Assembly (NCBI GenBank): GCA_002803225.1
Contig: NXFV01000611.1
Span: 1 to 12,711 of the forward strand
DNA: 12,711 nucleotides
Reading direction: 5' to 3'
Origin: Gamarada debralockiae
Taxonomy: Eukaryota; Ascomycota; Leotiomycetes; Helotiales; Hyphodiscaceae
The notes beneath the pieces were generated by a model that was given only the letters and a program-made list of their open reading frames with translations, was not told where the DNA came from and searched no databases. Position 1 is the first letter of the stretch; every line of letters starts with the position of its first letter. The translations under genes and the position numbers were made by a program. This document shows, in pieces, positions 6,712 to 12,711 of the stretch.

Positions 6712-8076
6712 AGAGCATGCGCCATTGCTCGTCGTATACCTAAGCGAGCGGCTATCTCCACATGACTACCCCTTAATATTTTTTCCACTCTTTACTGCTT
6801 CTTTGACTCTAACCCATTTTTTTCCTTTATAATTATCGTGCAATTAAGACAAGTCATAGAAGACTCAATTATCCTTTCGCCGTCTGTAATTAAGGACTAC
6901 AAGCCTCTTGAAAATTAGAAAACCCCCGTTCGCGCTACTGTTCGCTCCCTCTGCCAACAAGGCTATAGCTATAGCAAAATTAAAGCTCTTACTGGCTTAC
7001 AGCGATTTACAATCTAGTCCATTATAAAGGCTAACTCCTCTCGTACGACACGGAAGGGATTAGCTACTAAGAGACCAGCTCTTTTGCAAGCTAATATCAA
7101 GCGCATCTTCTAGTTCGTCTCTAAGTCTTAGACTAATTGTACAAAGTCTTAGGCTTGTATTAAGGCTAAACTCCACCTTGAAGTATCTACGACAACGATT
7201 CGCTAGGTAATGAAGAAGTATAGATACCGCTATTGCGTCGCGTGCCGCCGACCTTTCATTTCCAAGAAATAAGCTATAAAGAGATTAGCGTTTGCGTTGA
7301 AATACCGATAGTAAGGGACAGCTAATTAGAAGAAGATATTATAGAGTAATAAGTCTATATTTGAGATAGGGAAAAGAGGGAGGAAATGAGTTACGTGTCG
7401 GCCAAATAAGAAGAATCACCTAGATTATATATAATTAGTGTATAGGAGTAGGCGAGTTAGCGTGATAGTATAGGGTACTATTGGCTGGGATTAGAAGTCT
7501 CTACTAGTCTTCTTAGTAAAGGAGCCTAGGAAGAAGAGGATTTGCAGTATAGTATACTTAAATTAAGTACTTAAGACTATAGTCTTTCCTTTTTATAATA
7601 AGTTGTTAGAGAAAGAAAAGGGGGAGTTTATTTTTATAGAAGATAGTACGAAAGTACACAAGGGGAAAGCGAGATTACCCCGCTTAAACCGTAGTATTTG
7701 TAGGTTTGATTAGCTACCTTCTTCTCTTAACTTAAATCTAATTGAAAAGATTTAATAGTAGATAAAAAATGAGATTACAAAGTTAGAAATAGTCCCTACT
7801 ACAATTAAAGAGTTAAAGGAGGTCTTACAAGAGTTATAGGATAAAATTAATCTAAAGGATTAGTGATATTTAACGGAAAGACTTACTTGTAAGCTTAAAG
7901 ATATAATTGAGAATAAGGGAATAGTAACTATATATTAAAATACTTTAATTTACAATAAAAAGATTTGAGCTTTACTTATATTATAATTGCAGTGAAGTAT
8001 AGAGTAGAAAAACTACGATTTTAGTAGGGTTGGTGGGGTAATCACGTGGTGTACGACAAGCAATGGCGCATGCTCT
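6712..8076 (+). mobile_element. Element M: Tc1/mariner DNA transposon, inactive
   Basis: A complete 1365-base element flanked by TA on both sides (6710-6711 and 8077-8078), the target of this superfamily. Terminal inverted repeats are 25 bases (6712-6736 and 8052-8076), start AGAGCATGCGCC and differ at one position, a transition. A second inverted block, CCACATGACTACCCC at 6758-6772 and its partner at 8035-8049, lies further in. The left end has about 20 extra bases between the two blocks, so the repeats are asymmetric. One degenerate transposase frame fills the middle. The element plus duplicated TA is 1367 bases, and pol of element A shifts from frame 2 to frame 1 as predicted. Confidence 0.93.
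6829..7938 (+). pseudogene. Tc1-type transposase of element M (RIP-inactivated)
   Basis: Cut-and-paste transposase that would bind the terminal repeats and excise the element. One frame (codons at 6829, 6832 and so on) runs without indels to TAA at 7936-7938, about 370 codons, usual for fungal Tc1 members. The likely start is ATA at 6829, a mutated ATG. Domains: helix-turn-helix at about 6905-7030 (CQQGYSYSKIKALTGLQRFT), then basic DNA-binding region with TTRKGLATKRPAL, then the DDE core. First catalytic position is AAT (Asn, 7348-7350, in SNKSIFE); the second Asp is kept (7642-7644, EDSTKVH); the Glu is kept (7744-7746, NLNLIEK), 34 codons on. The C-terminus ENKGIVTIY is typical. Stops are TAG, TAA and TGA (TGG-derived, for example near 7387). 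Confidence 0.88.
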
Positions 8077-8393
8077 TACCTAGTTAATAATTTAAGTAAA
8101 GGCTTTATTAAGGTAAGCTAGGCCCCTTTCGCTACGCTAGTCCTATTTATTAAGAAGTTAGGGGATAGACTATGCTTTTGTATCGACTTCTGTAAGTTAA
8201 ATATAATTACCTAGAAGAACTAATACTTACTTCCCTTAATTAACGAAATACTAGTTTATTTAAGTAAGACTAAGATCTTTATTAAGTTAGATATCTATTA
8301 GGCTTTCTACTATATCTATATTTACTCTGATTCTAAAGAGCTTACTATCTTTAGAATATAATATAGTTTATATAAGTATAAGGTTCTTCTATT
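8077..8393 (+). pseudogene. pol: pol of element A, part 3: central reverse transcriptase
   Basis: Frame 1 resumes at the TA target (TAC codon, 8077). Sequence order matches Gypsy reverse transcriptase: GFIKVS, APFATLVLFIKKLGD, FCIDFCKLN, then LPLINEILVYLSKTKIF, then the first catalytic motif, where Asp is retained (GAT at 8290-8292, KLDIY). It runs into YKYKVLLF, the segment before the PFGL(T)NAP box. The frame is cut inside this box by element B, whose target duplication CTATT is at 8389-8393, and continues at 9937. Confidence 0.85.
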
Positions 8394-8552
8394 TGTGACG
8401 GTTCTGGCGAATGTCACCTGATCGCGCTAGCCTGGCTAGCGCGTGAGTTATATTAGACTTCGTATACTTACAGAACCTCTTCCTTCCTTGTCGATAATTC
8501 TAAGAATAGAGAGTACTGCTTGATTTGTATTGCTTGAGTGCCCGCTGTTACA
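8394..8552 (+). repeat. 5' LTR of element B
   Basis: It runs from TGTGACGGTTCTGGCG to CCGCTGTTACA; the 3' copy keeps the original end ...TGTCACA. It contains a near-perfect hairpin, CGCGCTAGCC (8423-8432), T, GGCTAGCGCG (8434-8443), which RIP has weakened in the 3' copy. Bases 8490-8498 (GTCGATAAT) are complementary to bases just after the LTR (8555-8563). Confidence 0.93.
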
Positions 8553-8554
8553 TT

Positions 8555-8563
8555 ATTATCGAC
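8555..8563. promoter_or_regulatory. Candidate self-priming primer-binding site of element B
   Basis: ATTATCGAC starts three bases after the 5' LTR. It is the exact reverse complement of GTCGATAAT at 8490-8498 in the same LTR. No TGG-type tRNA primer site is seen here. Tf1/sushi-type chromoviruses prime reverse transcription by folding the RNA 5' end onto such a site. Nine matching bases is short and the transcript start is unknown. Confidence 0.35.
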
Positions 8564-8664
8564 CCTCTAGTTAAGGCTAGAGTATTATGTCTACGCCTAT
8601 ACTTATACATTTGTTTATGTTTATATCTTGATCCTTTACCCTTGATTTTTCACCTTATTTCTGA

Positions 8665-9777
8665 TATATTTCGAGTCGTACGACCCTCTACGATCTCTAC
8701 CTACCTTTATATCTATCCGTAGATATAGATGCCCTTCGTCAAGAGTTCTCTACTACTATTATAGAATTATGAACCGAAATTCAACGATAGCGCGACGAGC
8801 TAGTCCTTTTACGCGCCCGTACAAACTAGCGACTAAAGCCTTCCCTTCTTAACCCCGAGAAATTTAGCGGCTAATTATATAAGTATAATATATAACTCCC
8901 TTTAATTAAAGCCAAGCTCTAAGTTAATAGACTAGCGATCGGTGATATTGTAGTATAATTCTACTACGTGTACTTGAACCTCGATAGTCACGTCCAAGCC
9001 ATAGTACTACCTTAGCTTAATTAGGTAGAGGAGGAAAGCTCCTAGGACTACACAACAATTCTCGACTAGCTATTACGCGTGTATAATAATCCAAATAAGG
9101 TACAAGAGGTAGAAGACCGGTTATATGCCCTTAAACAAGGCTTAGACTTTGCCCCTATATATATTGCGAAGTTCGAGCGTGTCCTATACGAAGCTCGTGG
9201 CCAAGACTAGCTAGATATCAATAAAATCTTAGCTTTCTATAATAGTCTAGCTTTGTCTATTCGTTCCCGTCTCGTGTAGCAGCTCACGCTCCCTCGAGAG
9301 TACCCGAAGTTTATATATGTAATACAATAGCTCTCTAGCTTTAGCTTTAGTTTTAGCCCTTCCCCTTTTTCTTTATTTGTAAACTATTAGTTACGCCCCT
9401 CTTACGCGTTAATATCGCGTCCTTAGCAAAATACATCGCACGATAATCTTATAGACTTTAATATTATCGTTACAATTAATATATATAATAATAATATATC
9501 CTTATAACTCATGGCTATAAAAATTGCACGTTCGACTACCCCTTTACAAAGATAATAACTTAGGGCGCAAGGTAAGTATGTACGTTGTAGTAGAAAGAAC
9601 TATTGGGTTTCCGATTACTTTGCGAAGTCCTTTAGCTTAGGTCAAAAGGTCACAATTGTGGCCCTAGATAATGATATATAGTTAGAAGGATCTGGTGACT
9701 CTTTGGAATTAACTATGCAGGAGGCAGAGGTAGCGTAGAAGACGCTTGTAGGCAAGCTTTCAAAAAGGGGGGGGTGA
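8665..9777 (+). pseudogene. gag: gag of element B (RIP-inactivated)
   Basis: Gag would form the particle that packages element RNA. One frame (codons at 8665, 8737 and so on) continues without indels to TGA at 9775-9777. Stops are mostly TAG/TAA at likely Gln positions. In order: an N-terminal coiled-coil-like part (ALRQEFSTTIIEL, RDELVLLRART, 8731-8830); PEKFSG (about 8859-8873), the usual entry of retrotransposon Gag domains; a helical core with FYYVYLNLDSHVQAIVLP and DRLYALKQGLDFAPIYIAKF (about 8950-9176), then NKILAFYNSLALSIRSRLV; a Ser-rich linker (9334-9370); and a CX2CX4HX4C knuckle at 9577-9618 in which only the second Cys survives, the other three positions reading Tyr. The true start is uncertain; 8665 is only the first codon after an in-frame TGA. 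The interior is entirely gag, with no pol. Confidence 0.85.
9761..9777 (+). promoter_or_regulatory. Polypurine tract of element B
   Basis: A-rich then G-rich purine run (AAAAAGGGGGGGG, 9762-9774) followed by TGA immediately before the 3' LTR at 9778. This is the expected plus-strand DNA primer. It also encodes the last Gag residues, and TGA is the Gag stop. Element A has the same arrangement at 12508-12522. Confidence 0.85.
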
Positions 9778-9936
9778 TGTGACGGTTCTGGCAAATGTCA
9801 CTTGATCGCGCTAGCCTAGCTAGCGTGTGAGTTATATTAGACTTCGTGTACTTATAGAACCTCTTCCTTCCTTATCGATAATTCTAAGAATAGAGAGTAC
9901 TGCTTGATTTGTATTGCTTGAGTGCCCGCTGTCACA
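9778..9936 (+). repeat. 3' LTR of element B
   Basis: It is 159 bases, the same length as the 5' copy, and ends ...CCGCTGTCACA before the target duplication CTATT. Relative to the 5' copy it has eight differences, all C/T or G/A; six look like C-to-T or G-to-A mutation in this copy and two in the other. Confidence 0.95.
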
Positions 9937-12522
9937 CTATTTAGCTTAACTAATAGTCCCTTAACTTACTAGTATTATATAAATAATATACTTTTTGATT
10001 ACTTAGATAACTTCTATACTATCTACTTAAATAATATTCTAATCTACTCCAAGAATCCGCTAAAATATAAGACTTATATTAAAAAGATCCTTTAGAGACT
10101 TAAGGAAGTAAGTCTATAAGTAGATATTAAGAAATATAAGTTCTTTGTCTAAAGTATATACTACCTTAGCTTTATTATTAGTATAGATAGTATATCTATT
10201 AACCTAGAAAAGGTCTTTGTGATCTAAAACTAGTAGCCCTTATCGATAGTCAAAGGTATATAGTCCTTCTTAGGATTTTGTAACTTCTACTAGTACTTTA
10301 TTCGCGACTATAGTAGAATAGCTAAGCCCTTGAACTACTTAACTAGGTAAGACTCTATATTTAACTTTAATAAAGATTACTAGGCCTTCTTTAAGGAGCT
10401 AAAGGATAGACTTTATGCTACCCCTATCCTTTATTATTATAACTCTACTTTAGAGTATATACTTAAGACTAATGTATTAGATAGGGTAATAGTAGTAGTC
10501 CTTTCCTAGCTTTACCTAGATAGTAAGTAGTATCTAATAGGATACTTCTCTAAGACTATAGCCCCTATAGAGTTAAACTACCTAATTTATAACAAAGAAA
10601 TACTTACTATAGTCTATACTCTTAGATAGTAGTATATAGAGTTATTAGGTACTACTATAGCTATTAAGGTCCTAACTAACTACTACTCCTTAGAATACTT
10701 TATAAACTTAAAGATTCTAAACTTATAATAAGTATATTAGGTAGAGATACTAGCTAACTTCTTCTTTATTATTACTTACTACCTTAGAAAGTAAAACACT
10801 AAGGCTGATATACTAACTTAATAAGATAATAATATTAAGGCTAATAACCTAGTTAAAGAGAAAGAAAGAACTTAAACTCTTCTCCTTAATAACTACTTAA
10901 ATTAGAAAGTTAGAACTAACCTATAGATCTTTGCCTTAGACGCTCTATTAAGGCTAGTAGATTAAATTTTATAAGCTAACTACTCTTGCTAGGAGCTAGA
11001 AAGTAAGACTAATTACTTAATATAAGGATAAGTAAGCTAAAAAGACAAGGACAGCCTATTACTTTATAAGGGCCGACTAGTAGTCTCTAATATAAATAAC
11101 CTAAGGACAAAGCTTATAGCAAAAGCCTATAGCTAGGTATCTATAGCTTATCTAGACAGAAATAAAATACTAGCTCTTCTTACTCGAAAGTACTACTAAA
11201 AGAGTATAAGAGTCTAGGTCGAGTAGTTTATAGCTAATTACTAAGCTTATAAGAGAGCCTTGCCCCTATATAATAAGAAGTATAGCTTTTTATACCTACT
11301 AATAATACCTAACTAACCCTAGTAATATATTACCTATAATTTTAAATTATTCCCTAAGGATAAGTATAGTTATAATATAGTATATATAGTAATTAATAGA
11401 TTTAGTAAATAATTAGTTTATATTCCTTACTATAAGAATATTACTACTAAAGATATAGCTTAGTTATATATAATATATATATACTAATAGTATAGTCTCC
11501 TAGAATCTATAGTTTTAAATAAGGGTCTATAGTTTATCTTATAGTTCTAGGATAAGTTTTATATTATCCTAGGAATTAAGGTTAAGCTCTCTATAGCTTA
11601 TTACTTATAAATAGATAGCTAGATAGAGATTATAAACTAGTATCTTAACTAAAGGCTCTAGCCCTTTATTAACTACTATTAAGATAACTAGTTAGACTTA
11701 CTACTTATAATAGACTATATATAGCTTACTCTACTATATAATAGTATTAGTATATCTCCCTTTAAGCTTAACTATAGTTACTAGACTTGTATATTATTCG
11801 ATTAAGAAGCCTATAAGACTTCTACTATAGCTAATAGGAGAATTAACTACTAGGTAGTATAATAGTATATAACCTTACTATAGGAAATATAAGAAGTAGC
11901 TAAATTGTATATAACTAAGGCCTAAGCTAAGTAAAAGCAGTTAGTTGACTTTTACTATAAGGAAGTTAACTTCAAGGTTAGAGACTATATATATATCTCG
12001 ACTAAGGACTAGTCTACTAACTAGCTAAGCCGGAAACTTAGTAATTAAATAAAAGGGCTATTTAAGATTTTAGCTAAAGAAAGTAACTTATACTAGATTA
12101 AGTTGCCTTAGAGTATAAAAATATATAATATCTTTTTATTAGACAAATTACTTAAGGTAATAATAAACCCTCTCCCTAGATAAGTTAATATCCTACTATC
12201 TCCCCTATAGGTTACAAAGGATAATAAATATAAGATTAAGTATATATTAGTAGTCTAACTTAAGTAAGGAAAGCTAGAATATAGAGTATAGTAGTTAGGC
12301 TTTAATATTAACCTTAAATAGTACTTAGCTTTTAACTTTAAGTATTCCTTAGATAAGTTATAGGAATTCTACTTAGCTAACCTAACCTAGGATAGACTAC
12401 TTAGGCTACTTAAAGAATAGACTAAGACTTAGAGAGAAGAAAAGGATAACTATAATAAGCTAGAAGACGACTATCTAATAACTAAAGACTTAAAGATAAG
12501 CTTTTTTAAAGGGGGAGGGTGA
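9937..12522 (+). pseudogene. pol: pol of element A, part 4: reverse transcriptase end, RNase H, integrase, chromodomain
   Basis: Frame 1 resumes within the reverse transcriptase box (LFSLTNSP) and runs to TGA at 12520-12522. The YXDD motif reads YLNNILIY, both Asp codons now AAT (10030-10035). The connection domain (PLSIVKGI, SFLGFCNFY, 10234-10290) and RNase H (LEYILKTN, first Asp changed to Asn at 10471-10473) follow. Integrase: the HHCC finger has the first checked His and both checked Cys as Tyr (11149, 11239, 11248). In the DDE core the first Asp is AAT (11338-11340) and the second is AAT (11518-11520), while Glu is kept (GAG, 11626-11628). A chromodomain-like end spans about 12229-12402 (YKIKYILVV, GKLEYRV, FNFKYSLDKL). 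Joining all four pol parts gives 1435 codons including the stop. Every enzymatic step has lost key residues. Confidence 0.88.
12508..12522 (+). promoter_or_regulatory. Polypurine tract and pol stop of element A
   Basis: AAAGGGGGAGGG followed by TGA ends one base before the 3' LTR at 12523. It is the plus-strand primer and at the same time the last pol codons. It is unmutated despite the heavy decay around it; a purine run has no CpA on this strand, which may explain that. Confidence 0.85.
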
Positions 12523-12711
12523 TATAACGGCGCTGGCCATTATGTAATTTAAGCGAGGTTCTTATAATTATAAGACCCACCTAAACCTAAGAAACAAGGC
12601 TATAACAACTTTCCTCCTAGACCTTCGCGCTTATCTAGTGTAGCTTAGTATAGCTCCTGTATATTAGCTCGAGCTCTCTCTAGAGCTCTCCTTCTCTCCT
12701 TAGCTTAGTTT
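12523..12711 (+). repeat. 3' LTR of element A, truncated by the window end
   Basis: It aligns base for base with 3049-3237. The start is TATAACGG, a G-to-A mutated TGTGACGG. The 17 differences from the 5' copy are all transitions. By comparison with the inferred 217-base 5' LTR, about 28 bases remain beyond the window. Confidence 0.93.

Larger units (their letters stand above)
8394..9936 (+). mobile_element. Element B: compact gag-only LTR retrotransposon
   Basis: A complete 1543-base element: two 159-base LTRs (8394-8552 and 9778-9936) and a 1225-base interior holding one gag-like frame. A perfect 5-bp duplication CTATT flanks it (8389-8393 and 9937-9941). No protease, reverse transcriptase or integrase is present and there is no room for them, so it must have been mobilised by another element. 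Its LTR ends (TGTGACGG...TGTCACA), G-rich tract and TGA abutting the 3' LTR match element A, making an A-like chromovirus the natural helper (inference). The LTRs differ by eight transitions only. Insertion plus duplication is 1548 bases, a multiple of three, and pol of A resumes in the same frame. Confidence 0.93.
3049..12711 (+). mobile_element. Element A: Ty3/Gypsy chromovirus, RIP-degraded, with three nested insertions
   Basis: A nearly whole LTR retrotransposon in the order LTR, gag, protease, reverse transcriptase, RNase H, integrase, chromodomain, partial LTR. RNase H before integrase defines Ty3/Gypsy, and a C-terminal chromodomain defines the chromovirus group. Both LTRs begin TGTGACGG (mutated to TATAACGG in the 3' copy) and align over 189 bases with 17 transitions, no transversion and no indel. 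From the inferred 217-base LTR the element should end near 12739, outside the window. Without its three insertions it would be about 6.3 kb, a normal size. The five bases before it are ATACC. Catalytic residues are lost throughout, so this copy is dead, though coding frames are intact apart from point mutations. Confidence 0.9.

Noticed and set aside
6829..7938. Functional transposase using alternative stop decoding
   Set aside because: Stops include TAG, TAA and TGA at Gln/Trp-compatible sites, and a catalytic Asp is lost too; RIP explains all of this.
8525..8722. 65-codon ATG-to-stop frame
   Set aside because: It starts inside the 5' LTR of element B and ends in its leader, in a different frame from gag; no domain or ribosomal context supports it.

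Overview
The window looks like a transposon graveyard from a filamentous ascomycete (Pezizomycotina). No intact gene and no RNA gene is visible. The evidence for the host is indirect. Nearly all of the sequence is fungal-type retrotransposon or Tc1/mariner DNA, much of it very AT-rich. Decay is almost purely by C-to-T and G-to-A transitions, which turn Gln codons into TAG/TAA, catalytic Asp into Asn, and Cys/His into Tyr. That is the signature of repeat-induced point mutation (RIP). Both LTR pairs that can be compared differ only by transitions: 8 in 159 bp for element B and 17 in 189 bp for element A. Neither pair shows a transversion or an indel.

Layout. Bases 1-877 are a very AT-rich relic, possibly an old gag. 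At 878 the composition jumps to a GC-richer island (element D, 878-3048). D begins with an LTR-like block (878-1163) and continues with minisatellites, a 22-nt palindrome, an imperfect ~99-bp repeat set and a degenerate coding stretch ending in a CFYC motif. At 3049 D is interrupted by a large Ty3/Gypsy chromovirus (element A), which fills the rest of the window. A's 3' LTR is cut by the window end.

Element A carries, in order, a 5' LTR, gag with a zinc knuckle, then pol in the -1 frame relative to gag: protease, spacer, reverse transcriptase, RNase H, integrase and chromodomain. Pol ends in a TGA that directly abuts the 3' LTR. Three other elements sit inside pol. C is a solo LTR on the minus strand (5630-6067, target duplication ATATC). 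M is a complete but dead Tc1/mariner element (6712-8076, target TA). B is a complete gag-only LTR retrotransposon (8394-9936, target duplication CTATT). Removing each insertion plus one copy of its target duplication restores a single pol frame of 4305 bases, exactly 1435 codons. This strongly supports the boundaries.

None of the elements looks autonomous now. The most interesting points are the compact gag-only element B, which shares LTR termini and 3'-end architecture with A and shows a possible self-priming site, and the repeat-rich island D, which is less mutated than the element inserted into it.
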